This document shows positions 24,025 through 36,789 of a stretch of DNA of 64,000 nt, in pieces. The stretch comes from Paraphysomonas bandaiensis (Eukaryota; Chrysophyceae): contig CBFFRP010000115.1 of assembly GCA_965644295.1 (NCBI GenBank), positions 62,001 to 126,000 on the forward strand. The letters are read 5' to 3'. Made by a program: the position numbers and the translations under genes. Every line of letters begins with the position of its first letter. The first letter of the stretch is position 1. The notes under the pieces are model-generated. The model was given only the letters and a program-made list of their open reading frames with translations. It did not search any database and was not told the DNA's origin.

Positions 24025-27000
24025 ATGAACAGAAGCTATCAACAATCTTTCCTCCATCGAAGTGTGTTGAAATCGCAGGCCACATCAAGCAATTCAATCA
24101 CTGAACTGGAAGATTTGAGGCAATCACATAATGTAGCGGACTCTACGGCAACGAATGTTTTATACAGTGCACGGAAAGTGCGCAGGGAGGCCGATATACC
24201 GCTGCAAGAGACCAAACGGGACAAAATTACCAACATTACCGCACAGCGGAGCTCCATATCCAAGCCACCACTATCTGAATCAGGTACAAACACCACTGTG
24301 AAGAAGAAAGCTAAAAGTACTGGCAATATTCTGCAATATAGAATAGTAGATGACGATGAATGGCGCAGAATAAGCACTTATAAACCTCAGAAGTCACGTC
24401 AAAGAGGACCCCGAAAAACCCTTAGCCAAACATTAAGTAAAACTGCCACAATACTGGATGGTGGAAAGCTTAGTTTAGTGAGCAGTTATATTACCGAATT
24501 GGATCGCATTCCACCCCAAATTGCTAGTCGAGTTCGAACTTTATATTTAAGTCACAACAGTCTCGAATCCCTTGCTGGTGCGGAACAGTTCATCAATCTG
24601 ACTTCTGTTTCTGTAGCCAACAATTCGATTCGATTTCTAGATGAATTGTCGCCGTTAGCAACACTCTGTCACCTCGAGAAGCTGTCGTTAGAAGGAAACC
24701 CAGTAACGCACATGCCGTACTATCGTCAGTTGGTGATTGGCCTCTGTGGATCAAGTCTAAATACACTTGATGGCGTGAGGGTGACCGCTGAGGAAGCCAG
24801 CGAGCGCAGAGTTCACTATAATAGAGCCATTGTGCAGATAGAGCAGATGAGATGTAGTGGGTTGCGTATGGCAGTATTGGAACACATGTATGGACTGATT
24901 CGATGCCATGCTGAAATAGTTCGGACAGTAGTTGGTCGGTTCAGGTACCCTTTCTCGCCTTACCTGCGTAAGCATAGTTGCATATTTTAGTATACTTTTC
25001 TACTTTTTTACAGAGTACTTACACAGTATTATTATCGTGCTAGTTCTGTGTACTGTTTTTCTACGTCCTGATCTGTTAGGAGCTAATATATTTGTACCTA
25101 GGAGCATGCTGGGAATGCATATGGATGCCAACAGCGGATCTTGTGAGGCTGGCCGGGGCGCATCATATGTGAGTAGCGTACTTCGGTTTGCTCTTGCTGG
25201 AGGTGTGTTCAGATGGCTTCAGATAAGTGCGGGGCGCGACTTTGAGAGACGGGCCCAGGTGCGTCATCCTATGTACCATAATTGAGATAGATACACCATG
25301 GATGGCAGTACCATGTAGTTATATATATGCACCTTGTGCTGACTCATAGAGTAGGATCTTGCATATCGGATGTATATATCCGTTACAAGGAAAATGACGG
25401 ACACTCAAAGAAATAAACTAAAAACAGAACCATCTCAGCAGGCCCATTTGTGGGATCGACTGACATCTGATTGTCTGCAGAGGCAGCAGCAGGCGTGCAT
25501 GACCCTCGTACATCTCTGTGAGACATCCCACGAAACACTGTCGTTGTCATCAAGTGGCGGATCGGCCCTTAGAAGAAGTAAAGAATTTGAATCTGCTACA
25601 GGATTGTTACGTCTGAGTGTTGAAAAGGAGAACATATTATACCCGCAAGATGGGCACGGAAGTGCTGATGTTGTGCATGCTTTACAACAGCTTCAATTTG
25701 AGGGCTCACCACCTGTTGTTCGCCATTCCGATGGCGAGAGTAGTCGTCACGCCTGGGAGGTACAGGTCACGTACTGTGGTACTGGACCGCATTACCGGCT
25801 ACCCATGGCAGATGTCCTGTCATCGCAAGATGTCCACGCCCGCAAGGAGCACGTTAAGGAGATGCAGCTTAGGGAAGTGGAAGCCCAGCGGAGGGAACTG
25901 CAGCTGCGAGAGGAAAGGACTATTATGGCCATGGCGGCCGAGAGAGATGTTGATCGGGTAGGAGGAGGATATGTGTATGGAATTGGCATTGATGAAAGTG
26001 ATGACAACAATGCTCAAGAAGAAGTGAAGCAGCAGTACATGCGCTTGCTTAAACAAGGACTTAGTAAACAGGCTCATGGAGGAAGAGGTAGAGGACGAGG
26101 AAGAGTTAATGCACACCAGAACACTGAAAAAATGAGAAATGTTGATCGAAACAAAGCTGTATCTCCAGAACGAAGACTGTCGCCAGAGCGAGCTCTAAGA
26201 AACACGATTACAAATCCTTTTGATAATAGTAAGCAGAAGAAAGTTTCACCTGATCGCTCGCCAAAATCCCCAGAATCAAGGCATTTTGATAATCACAACG
26301 ACGTCCTTGAGACGGAAGAATTGCGCCCTATAAACACTTCTGATAGAAAGCCATCCCATCACACAGAAGCAGCGTCGCCGGCCACTGATGCCCCAATAGC
26401 TCCGATGAGCAGAGAAGATATTATTCTGTCGATGCTCTACTCTCCTGAGGTTGAGTCTTTCATGAGCAGTCCTACTGAAAAAAATGGTTTTAACCCCCCT
26501 TCATCAGAATGGGCCGAGTCACTGTTCACAGATGATGCACTGGGCCTCTCATCTGAAGTCCTATTTGCAGCCAATGAGAACTCTCCGTCTGGTCCACCAT
26601 CGCAGATTATTGGCGTGCCCCCAGTCCCATGGTCTCGTCCGAATACTTCTACTCAGTCTGCTCCATCAATGCGATCTCTGAACCGGCTATTTGAGAGTGG
26701 TATGTCCGATGCTGAGAAGATACACAGAGATACAAGAACAATATGGAGTTGTCGAGTAAACTTGCTTAAGAACATTGACAGAGCAGTGGAGAGCATGCGA
26801 CTGAGCTCATCGCGAGGCGTAAGTGAGCTTCAGACTCTCTTAAGCGATGTCGACAAGCAAAGAACGAAAAACATGCAAGTTCAGCGCGAGTGGATAGGTC
26901 CTGTTGACGAGCTATTGGGCGCCATAGAGGTGACTGTATATGAATAACTATAACAAATTAACGAAGTACTATTTTTTAGGAGCGTAGAAGTGAAATATGT

Positions 27001-30000
27001 AGGCTCAAAGAAAGAGTACAAGTTGTAGAAGCTTCGATAGAGGAAATCAATGAAGATATTGTTTTGTCGGAGAAGAGAAAAGAAGATCTCATGTGTGGGG
27101 CAGCAGAAGGTATTTTTTAATATGTTATTTGCCTCCATACTTGTTTACTGGATATTCAGTTACAGATGCTGTGATGGGAATGAGGGATGAAATGGAGACT
27201 AGTGCATCTGTACGCGAAGCGATTCGATTTCATCATATCAGTACATTGGCTTCTGATTTTTTGCACTCGACAGAAACATTACGCTCCTTTCGACGCGAAG
27301 CTCTCCGCACCCTTCGAAGAAGAGTCCTTCGACAAAAAAAGATTCGCCGGTTTTATGAGGCTGCGTGTGCGCGCAGAAGGCGCGAGGTGCTACGTGTATG
27401 TATGAACCGGATCGAGAGTGCGGCGCAGTATGAAGGCAGGTGTCGTAAAGCAGGGAAGTGGATTAGAATCAATCGGACAGGACGGATGCTTCATTTATGG
27501 GCCGAACAGTACATGCACTCCAGAACTGTAAGAAAGTACTTGCTGCAGAGGGACAGATGTAATCTCCGTACTGCAGTACGGTTTTGGTGGAATCTAGTTC
27601 GCAAGAAGGGAAAACTCAACAATTTATTGCGAGCACAGAATAGGCGCATTCTTTGGTTTCGCATGAAATGGATATTGTTTTACTGGCGTCAGTTGGCATC
27701 ACGTTCACCCCGTTTACTTACACAGCATGGAGAGGTTACCGATCCGTATCAGCTAGACTATATAGCTAGGAAACACTTCAAGCATACACTGTTAATTGCT
27801 TGGATTCGACTCACAGCGACATCAAAACGAGACTTGAAGGACCGATTAACAGTTCTTAATCACTTGCATTGCGCGCGCTTAGTGGACAGTGGTTTCAGTC
27901 TCTGGCGAATGCTTTTTCTGAGTTATCGTCGATACCGAATAAGCTCTTACAGAAGAGGACTAGGAAAGTTGTGTCGGGTGGCCAAAATCAAAAGAGTGTG
28001 TCGGTGGGCAATACGAAGGGCAGTGGACTTTTATTCTTTTAAAAGAGTAATATATGCCATGAGGATGCTGATGCATCACAGTCAATGCAACATCAAACTC
28101 CGCCGTAGATTCGAGTCGGTTTATAAGCTTAGATTACAAAACCTAATAGCTCGAAGTCTACAGTCCTGGGAGACCTTGGCGCGGGAGAGAGGACACGAGA
28201 AGGAAAACAACACGAAGGCGATGGTTTTGTATATATACCATATGATGAGGGGGACCTGGCGTGCCTGGTTGGCATGGTGTGCAGATAGCCGAGAGGTGAA
28301 GCGCGTTCGTCGTGCGCTTGCCGCTCAGGAAGTGGAAAACGAGAGACTTCGAGAACTCCATTATTCACACTGTCCTCGAGCGACAAGAAAGATTGTACAC
28401 TCCACTGCATCCATCCGGCCCTCATTTGCGGATACTGATATTGATAGGTCTGACGTTAGCCTGAACCCCCGCCAAGGTGTTGACCTGTTGTCTGATGATG
28501 AGGGCAGTTATTCTGACGAATACAGTGACTCAATATGCACTTCAGAGGAGGCCGCTCCATTGTGGACAAGATGCACCCGTCACCGGTATTCTAAAGAGAG
28601 TCGTATGTCATCTCGACGCCGTGGCATTCATACGTTTAATCCATTGCCTCATCTCAGAATACGATATATTAAGATTCGTTATTGTTTAATGAGGTGAGTA
28701 TTGTAGCGTGTTATGAGTACGTGTTCAGTGATTCTCGTAGGTGGTTTATTGTAGCAAGGCGTCAGAAAAGGTTGGATATAGCGCATAAATTGACCCAGCG
28801 CCGAAACTGCCGTTTTCTACTAAGGAGTTACATGAATATAATGGTGCAGTGTTTAGCAAAGAGATGTCTCGTTCGCTTGAAAGATGCTTTGTCGTTGCAA
28901 GACGGAAAGCTAGACTTTGAAGAGAGGTGTGTAGTGGAAATATTACCCCAGTACTGTGTAGCGTTCCATTGGTTATTATACGTAATTGATGAATTGCAGA
29001 GCGGAAAATGTAAAGCAGGAGGTAATCAAGATACGGTCAGAGTTAAATAGTGCTCGGGAGGCATTAGACTCTGAACGCGCCGCTCTTGCAGAGAAGCAGT
29101 CTCAGGCTGAGGTTTTGGAGAGCTCGCTGAGTGTAAATAGTGAGAGACTCGCTATGGCACGCACTGAGATCGATAATATGGTATTGAAAGAGAAAGAAAC
29201 ACGTGATATGATCAACGCCATCCTCATTACCTGCAGTGGTACTAGTGCGACTGAAAGAGGGGAAAATGCTTTAATCAGCGATACGTACCGTCGTGTTTTG
29301 GGTATGTCCAGAGGGAGAATACGTGAGGAAGAAACCGAAAAATCGCAGCCCTTGTCACGAGAAGTAGAAGGTAAAGGGATGGAGCGTCCTCTGGCTGCGG
29401 AAATTGACGCCTATGTAGAAAGTAAGATTGCGCTGATGGCTGATGTAGAGAAGGAGTATCGCGCTGCTATCACAGCGTCAAAAGAGAAGCACATGGAGAA
29501 AAAGAAACTTCAAGACTCTGTTAATCAAGCTTTTTCATTGGCTCGCCATTGTAAAGAGGTTCTTCTTCGGCTTGCGAAGGAAGCTGAGGAGCTCAATGAG
29601 CAGAAGAACGCAGCAGAGAATACGCTAAGAGACTGTGAGAAGGCGCTTGATTCTGCTGTTGATCGGATCAGGAACAAGGTATGCAAATTTTACCTCTGTG
29701 ACATGATATTTGGTGTTGCTGACTATGTATGTTGTATTATATGGGTATATAATATCGGAAACATAGGCCGAACTGGAGGAAATGGAGCTCACTGACTTAG
29801 CGGAGGAAAAGAAGGAACTTTTGAGTCGCACTGCAGCGGCTGAGCAGGAAGAAAACATGCTGCGATCTGTTTTGGAAGATTTGCGGCGTAGTGAAGCCCT
29901 TGAAGACCGACACACCATGGTGCGTGTGGTTTAAACTTATAACTGTTGTACAGTATACATGACACAAATAGAATATAGTGAAGCTGTAATTGTTTGTGCA

Positions 30001-30574
30001 GCTGTTGTGAACTTGTACCGGTATATAAACGCTAAATGCATTGTCATTGCAGGAGACAATTCCAGCGGTTGAGTTATCTACTCATGATGTGGAAGCTATT
30101 AAGTCACGGGCTACTGCACAGGCTGCCACTATACAAGCCAATAAATCATTGCATACAGCCCAGTTGCGGTCAAGTGCTGCTTTAATCGATGTAGTAGATG
30201 GCCACAATGCGCGGTCAGATATCTCTCTGCTAAGACCAGATCTCCCTCCTTCACCTCCTCTTCCGGATTTCTCGACCTCATCATCGGAAGATACTCGTGG
30301 AGTAACGCGGCGGTCTTTAGACACTCAACATAGTTTAATGAATCTTTCTGATAACAGGGCGCTGTATCGTGTACATACGGCTTCAGTCCCCGTGTGTGAG
30401 CGTACTGCACTTAAGCAGTCCGTGTCCTCTACGGTGGGGTGTGATTCAGAAACCAGAGAAAGTCATAGCAATGATAGTGATTCCATATCAAGTAGAAATG
30501 ATGGCTTACATCAACAGATAGAGTCCTTATCGTCAAGAATACGGAGTAGACTACTTACACCCCCTGCAATATAG
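24025..30574 (+). CDS. LRR / SFI1-like / coiled-coil protein, probable centrosomal
   Basis: Eleven exons join in phase: 24025-24944, 25014-25047, 25080-25168, 25213-25258, 25355-26929, 26980-27109, 27166-28693, 28741-28926, 29000-29678, 29767-29919, 30053-30574, giving about 1953 residues. Residues ~155-260 hold leucine-rich repeats and cap (VRTLYLSHNSLESLAG, LEKLSLEGNPVTHMPYYR), as in centrosomal/axonemal LRR proteins. A helical region and a disordered Ser/Pro part with an RGRGRGR tract follow. Residues ~950-1400 are Arg/Trp-rich helices spaced like SFI1 centrin-binding repeats (MLHLWAEQY, AVRFWWNLVRKKG, TWRAWLAWC). A coiled coil (~1500-1790) and Ser-rich tail end it. Centrin binding is inference from repeat style. 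The start ATG follows ggaggtgcg; the small exons 2-4 are the least secure. Confidence 0.78.
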
Positions 30575-30954
30575 CATCTTTATATAGCACCTGTGTCGTT
30601 GTATATTACTAAGCCAAATTTGTAGGCATTGTGAATGAAGTAATAACGATGTTGTTTTCGAATATTTGGCTCTTAACCTACTGTCGTAAAATGCACTAGC
30701 TTTGCATTATTGGTGATGATGATAGTGTTATATCAGGATACTGCAGGTAATGGCAAATGCGAAAGGGGGGTTTACTAGCAATTGCACAGAAGTTTGGTTA
30801 TACAGAATGGTGATCACATCCTGTTATTTCAAAGTGCATGTAAATAACTACTGTCGCTACAATACAGTCTGTATTGTTGATGCACTTAAGAACTATATAT
30901 ATATTGTTGTAAATAATGTACTACATATCAATGAAAAAATGAAACTTATACTTG

Positions 30955-31105
30955 AACGCTACGAAAGCTGCTTGTGCGTCACCACAAGCACCAAGGTTCA
31001 ACCACTTTCGCTCTATCACTCAAATCAAACTCAGTGAGCGACCAGAATGTTGATATACCTGATATCTGCTAATTTCAGGATATTAGAGTCCTAAAGGTTC
31101 AACTA
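30955..31105 (-). repeat. Dispersed repeat R1, copy D (partial)
   Basis: Reverse-orientation piece containing gctacgaaagctgcttgtgc, caccaaggttcaaccacttt and tatacctgatatctgctaat, matching the right-centre part of the family. Additional R1-like scraps follow up to 31200. Confidence 0.75.
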
Positions 31106-31208
31106 GCCACTATTTTGGTGCAGGTTTTTAACGTCTATTGCTAAATGATAAGACTTTTAATATGAGTCCTGAAGGTGAGTCCATTCCAGAATACCTGACT
31201 TCAGTAAT

Positions 31209-31600
31209 CCCTCAACAAAGGCGGACTCGCACCTTTTCGTGGTGTTCTGGGGGATAAGTACCGGAGATATTCTCTCTTTGAAACTAACGTGAGCCGCAAA
31301 CATAGTCAAGAGATATTTTTCTGCCCACTCATAGCCGAATGCTTGTGTGATGCAAGGGACACCAATAAGTGTCACTTGTGTAGACGTCTTTGGGCCCTGA
31401 CGAATAAACAGGCATCCGGGAATGGGACCACCTCAAGGGTAACCGGGGTATTGGGCTGCTTGTTGAAGTCAAGCATCCGGGATGTTCACTTTAAGAACTC
31501 AGAGCGGAAGTGGTCGCACCTTGGTGCTTGCGGCGATGCACAAGCAGCTTCCGTAGCGTTAAATAGTAGGATAAAAAAGTGTGTACTGATTAGTTACAAG
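31209..31600 (+). repeat. Dispersed repeat R1, copy E (internally deleted)
   Basis: Starts at the family left end (ccctcaacaaaggcgg). It jumps from gttcactttaagaactcag straight to agcggaagtggtcgcacc, so the ~90 bp between these blocks in other copies is missing. It ends near gttaaatagtagga. Confidence 0.8.
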
Positions 31601-31639
31601 TAAAGGTCTAACTAGTTTGTCTAGCATTCATCTAGCTAC

Positions 31640-31980
31640 TAAGTTGGTGCAGGTTTTTAACGCCTATTGCTAATAGTAAGACTTTCAATATACTATTATG
31701 ACTTCAGTCCAATACCCCCGGGGCTGCCTACTACTGAAGTCAAGCATGCGGGAATGGACCCACCTTTAGGACTCTAATATCCTGAAATTAGCAGATATCA
31801 GGTATACCAACATTCTGGTCGCTCACTGAGTGTGATTTGAGTGATAGAGCGAAAGTGGTTGAACCTTGGTGCTTGCGGTGACGCACAAGCAACTATCGTA
31901 GCGTTCAATGGTTGGAAATCAGAGTTAAGCATCGACTCTAAAACCTTAAACGCCTATAGATGATAATAAGACATTCTCTC
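31640..31980 (+). repeat. Dispersed repeat R1, copy F (5' truncated)
   Basis: Contains gaagtcaagcatgcggg, cctgaaattagcagatatc, gagcgaaagtggttgaacc and gacgcacaagcaactatcg, ending near gataataagacattc. It is preceded by a second copy of the block ggtgcaggtttttaacg that is also present at 31120. Confidence 0.75.
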
Positions 31981-32633
31981 TATGTATTAAGGCCAGGTAT
32001 GGGGCAGGAAGGATTGGTGATTACTGACCGTATTCAAGTGATATGCATGTGCATTCAGTAGGATACAGGTGGGGCCTAAATGAGTTTTACATAGATATCT
32101 CTCTAGTAGAAAACTAGCTATTAGTGGCTGGGAATTGATTTTTGGAATTACATATGGGTTAATACGTTGAAAAAATACTAAGACCATTAAGTTGTTGAAA
32201 TCTTAAAGGTTATGAAAGGATTTATATGTACTCCTTAATTAACATTGCTTTCCTGTACGCATGAACAAGTCAGATAACCCGTTCTTTTCTGAAAAATAAT
32301 CAATAATCACGATCTACAATAACAACATGAGGAATATTGAGTAAAATAGCACAAAAAAGAGTAAGTACGATATGCCTAACACACAATTAAGTATGTAAAT
32401 TACTTTAATAACGATTAAAAGCATACCCACTTACTACTAGGCGTTGTCAACGCAACCCGTGACATGTGTCTATCAATTGCATACCACACTTATCATGATA
32501 TCGCTATATACATATATTCCTGTCACACAGCTCAAGCTTCACTCTCAGCAACCCTACGATGACACATACGAAGTTAATCACGTATTAATCATACATAGTT
32601 TATAAAAATGCGTACAGCAATATCATATCACAC

Positions 32634-33034
32634 TTACATCATATTCGGGATTCCTTCAGAGATTGGAAATTTTCTACCAGTATCTGGGCAGATGAGAAAT
32701 CCCTCTAGAATGTGAATATCAAGTAACAGACGATGCATAGCCTCAAGAAACTCTTGATCTTGCAGTATATCGCTACCCACTTCATTCGGAAGGCCCTGGA
32801 AACCAACAGCTGATGCAGCCACTAGCACAGACTGCCAGTGCAAAGAAGGAATAATATGTCTCATAAACTCTACGTTACATTCCGATTCTACAACCTAATG
32901 AAAGAACTTCAACTGAACCAACGAAAAGACGCGCATAGTTATACCTCCATCTCAGATATTTCGAGTTGCAACGGATATCCGGCTGAGACTTCTTTTAAAG
33001 GCGATTTCAGAGAGTTGTGAGTAAGAAGCCGCAT
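32634..33034 (-). CDS. TRMT112: TRMT112, methyltransferase activator subunit
   Basis: Small obligate partner that stabilises several SAM methyltransferases acting on tRNA, rRNA and the release factor eRF1. Two exons, 33034-32945 and 32894-32634, with a 50-nt intron, give 116 residues (human protein 125). It starts MRLLTHNSLKSP, matching the family opening MKLLTHN. It continues through VEFMRHIIPSLHW and YPLQL, then EFLEAMHRLLLDIHILEG and CPDTGRKFPISEGIPNM, the conserved C-terminus that ends the zinc-binding/partner surface. An upstream in-frame methionine exists but adds 65 residues that the family lacks, so MRLLTH is chosen. Head to head with the repeat/EGF protein, 830 bp away. Confidence 0.92.
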
Positions 33035-33864
33035 CTGTCTCTTGTACGTCACGTCTAGATATGTCTTCTGGTTAACCAATATTCCAATTCTGATCAATAA
33101 TCGTCTCGTATGGTCTTCTGTTACAACATGTCTGTGCTGTCTGTCATAGCAGTGATATTTCATTGATGTTATCCATGATGAGCCATGCATTTCAGTGGTT
33201 TGATTGGTGGATGTGAGTCTACCAATCATTATCGTATATTATACTATGGTTATATATTATTCGCTGTATCTTTCTACCATCTGTAGTCAGTATGAATTTA
33301 TTTTTTTTTGGTCCTCAACGGCACTGTAGATATATACAGAGTATACCGGATACCGCCGTATACATATAAAAATACACTGCAGAATTCTAGGAGTGTACAA
33401 TGGAATGGAGGATGTCTCTGTATGCAAGTACACCATACATAGGAATTCTGATTGAACCCTACATATGTACTCTGCTGTATACTGCATATCCTCTAGACGT
33501 ACTGTACATATACATACATGTATGCTGCTGCACGGATCCACTGCAGAATGCAACGGAGCCGAGTGTCGCAAGATAAACGCACTCCACTATATGAACCAGC
33601 TCAGTTGTATATTTACCAGATATAATCACACTCTCCACTTATCGGCGTCCTTGGCAATGAACTGACCCACCCATTGGTTCGGAATAAATCCAACTACATC
33701 AGGAACACTTGTGTGTCGTGATTCATATCGACCTCAACTATAAACTAGATATATATATATATACTACACGCATAGAGCCTCAGCTAAATCAACCATACAC
33801 GATTATACACTTTATATTCGAAGTTATTTATAGTACAGTTTTTGTAACGTATTTTGATATCTGA
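33035..33864. promoter_or_regulatory. Divergent intergenic region
   Basis: Lies between the starts of TRMT112 (minus) and the secreted repeat protein (plus). It is AT-rich, with a tatata run at 33749-33762 and the diverged block agtatac repeated around 33330-33500. Open frames here are short and have no domain. Confidence 0.4.
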
Positions 33865-36789
33865 ATGGCGAGGTATAAGCTATTGGCCCTTGCCTTGGCG
33901 CATATTGTCCTGTTCGCGACAGCGACTACTGCGCCTACAAGTGTTCCCTCCGGTCAGCCTTCTGGACAACCTACCGGTCAACCAACAGGTCAGCCAACTG
34001 GTCAACCAACAAGCGTTCCCACATCTCCTACTGGACAGCCCACTGGTCAGCCTACTGGTCAACCAACAGGGCAGCCTACTGGCCAACCAACGGGTCAGCC
34101 AACAGGGCAACCAACGGGACAACCAACAGGTCAGCCCACTGGTCAACCAACAAGTGTACCCACATCTCCTACTGGTCAGCCTACTGGAGAGCCGACAGGA
34201 CAGCCAACAGGGCAGCCTACTGGCCAACCAACGGGTCAGCCAACAGGGCAACCAACGGGACAACCAACAGGTCAGCCCACTGGTCAACCAACAAGTGTAC
34301 CCACATCTCCTACTGGTCAGCCCACTGGAGAGCCGACAGGACAGCCAACAGGGCAGCCTACTGGCCAACCAACGGGTCAGCCAACAGGGCAACCAACGGG
34401 TCAACCAACTGGACAACCCACTGGCCAACCAACAAGTGTACCCACATCTCCTACTGGTCAGCCCACTGGACAGCCTACAGGACAGCCAACAGGACAACCT
34501 ACTGGCCAACCAACGGGTCAACCAACAGGGCAACCAACGGGTCAACCAACAGGTCAGCCAACTGGCCAACCAACAAGTGTACCCACATCTCCTACTGGTC
34601 AGCCCACTGGTCAGCCTACTGGTCAACCTACCGGACAGCCCACTGGTCAACCAACAAGTGTACCCACATCTCCTACTGGTCAGCCCACAGGCCAGCCCAC
34701 TGGACAACCCACTGGTGAACCAACAGGACAGCCGACAGGGGAACCAACTGGTCAGCCTACCGGTCAACCATCAGGTCAGCCCACTGGGCAGCCCACTGGT
34801 GAACCAACAGGTGAACCAACAGGACATCCGACTGGGCAACCTTCAGGACAACCTACTGGTCAGCCCACTGGAGAACCAACAGGACAGCCGACTGGTCAAC
34901 CAACAGGTGAACCAACAGGACAGCCGACCGGTGAACCAACTGGTCAACCTACCGGGCAACCAACGGGTCAACCAACAGGACAACCAACAGGGCAGCCAAC
35001 TGGTGAACCAACAGGACAGCCGACTGGGGAACCAACAGGGCAACCAACAGGTCAGCCCACTGGAGAACCAACTGGTCAGCCTACCGGGCAACCAACGGGT
35101 GAACCAACAGGACAGCCGACTGGGGAACCAACAGGGCAGCCGACTTGTGTTCCTACTGGTCAGCCGTCTGGTCAGCCTACTGGTCAGCCAACTGGTGAAC
35201 CAACAGGACAGCCTACTGGAGAGCCATCTGGCCAACCAACATGCATACCAACTGGTCAACCATCAGGTCAGCCCACAGGTCAGCCAACTGGCCAACCAAC
35301 TGGGCAGCCTACAGGTGAGCCAACTGGGCAGCCCACTGGTCAGCCAACTGGCCAGCCTACTAGTCAACCAACTGGGCAGCCTTCAGGGCAGCCGACGTGT
35401 ATACCAACTGGTCAGCCCACTGGACAGCCAACTGGACAGCCAACTGGTCAGCCGACTGGACAACCTACTGGTCAGCCGACTGGACAGCCTACGTCAATAC
35501 CTTCATCAGCACCATCCTATCATCCTGAGGATTACCATCACACTGTGTGGTCTCACCGCAGGAGGTAAGAAACTGCTGTTGCAAGCTGTGAAAGTTGTAA
35601 TACATAATGACTGTTCTTAATAATGTATGGTACAAAGCACTTTTTTAATTACACAATATGTACATGTCGTAGATGGAGGCGGTCCGGTATGTGTGAAAAC
35701 ATGTGTAGTGGGCATGGAGATTGCAGCGCTCAGAGCGACAGGTGATTAGACCAAATCATATTTGAATGTATCGCTCCTATATGAGATGTGCATGTACAGA
35801 ATTTATTGACCTGTCACATCTGGAACATCGTTATGTATAACGTGACCAGATGGATTCTTTTTAATGTCTATACAGGTGTAGATGTCACCTGGGATTGGAC
35901 GGTGAAGAAGAATGGACTGGGGCTGATTGCTCTCTGCGTATGTGCCCGAAGTATGTAGACACTCAATAGGACGTTTCAATTTCGATCTATTATAACGCAC
36001 ATGCTTAATATAGGAATTTTGCGTGGGTATCTGAGAAGGTTGTTGGGGCAAACGACGCACGACCGTGGGTAGAGTGCTCGAATAAAGGGGTGTGCGACAG
36101 GAACACTGGGTATATATTTGTACTGTTTGCTGTCTTGCGTATGACATCATCTGCCGAATCGTTGTTGAGAAATTTCTTAACATGTTGTGATTTTCTGCAG
36201 CGAATGTCATTGTTTTGAGGGATATGGTGGCCTGTCTTGTCAACGTAGTCAATGCCCAAATGTAAGTAGACGCCCTATGTTTGTAATACCTGCTTCATGC
36301 TTTTTCGTGACACATATGCTGTCACCAACTGAGTATTTATATCTGTATTACGAGTAACAGTGAATGTCTACCCTAAACTTTGCTCTGTAGGACTGTAATG
36401 ACAGAGGGGAATGTCTTCCTGAGAAATATTTGGCGTCCAGAGCTGGTAGGGTATATGATACCCCGTGGGATGCACTGAAGAATTGGGGGTGTTTATGTGA
36501 CTATGGATGGAGAGGTCCTGATTGCAGTGAACAGGTGTGTTTGTGTCCACGTTATTTGTATGTGTGTGTTGAGTTTGAAAGAACTTGCATACAATGCATA
36601 TATGTATGTTTGGTTCATCACACTTCTATGTAGGAATGCCCATCTATGGCGGACCCTCTACAGGGCTATGGGAGTGAGCAAGGGAGGGATTGCTCAGGGC
36701 GAGGTATTTGTGACTACAAAAGAGGCATCTGTAAATGCTTCACTGGATTTTATGGGGAGGCTTGCCACAAGCAAACCATTCTTATATAA
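33865..36789 (+). CDS. Secreted GQPT-repeat protein with EGF-like modules
   Basis: Seven exons join in phase: 33865-35564, 35673-35741, 35876-35950, 36014-36109, 36201-36261, 36391-36534, 36634-36789, giving 766 residues. A signal peptide (about residues 1-23, [18 protein letters not shown]) is followed by ~520 residues of [12 protein letters not shown] tetrapeptides broken by SVPTSPT or TCVPT/TCIPT variants. The C-terminal ~200 residues hold EGF-like cysteine modules ([72 protein letters not shown]). No membrane anchor is seen after them. Proteins of this build are, to my knowledge, typical of stramenopiles and are thought to be extracellular or wall-associated; the threonines may be O-glycosylated (inference). 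Copy number in the repeat may vary between individuals or assemblies. Confidence 0.88.
33945..35490 (+). repeat. Coding 12-bp tandem repeat with ~150-bp higher-order units
   Basis: Over 100 copies of a 12-bp unit such as ggtcaaccaact or ggacagccaaca, each coding Gly-Gln-Pro-Thr or a variant. Between 34010 and 34690 the array is organised in larger blocks, each ending in the SVPTSPT variant. Synonymous variation between units is high, but neighbouring blocks (for example 34150-34310 and 34310-34440) share long identical stretches, which indicates unequal exchange. Confidence 0.95.

Larger units (their letters stand above)
30575..32633. other. Repeat-dense intergenic region
   Basis: No credible gene. 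It holds three R1 copies (30955-31105 minus, 31209-31600 plus, 31640-31980 plus), fragments of R1 ends between them, and AT-rich DNA from 31980 to the TRMT112 stop codon. Confidence 0.6.

Noticed and set aside
30750-31037. 95-codon plus-strand frame
   Set aside because: Its 3' half is R1 repeat (copy D) and the rest lacks coding character.
32939-33229. N-terminal extension of TRMT112 to 33229
   Set aside because: The family starts at M(K/R)LLTHN; the extra 65 residues are not protein-like and lie in the promoter region.
33854-35620. Two further very long open frames through the GQPT repeat (one plus-strand, several minus-strand)
   Set aside because: A 12-bp repeat is a multiple of three, so every frame without a stop in the unit stays open. 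Only the frame at 33865 has a signal peptide and continues into spliced cysteine-rich exons.
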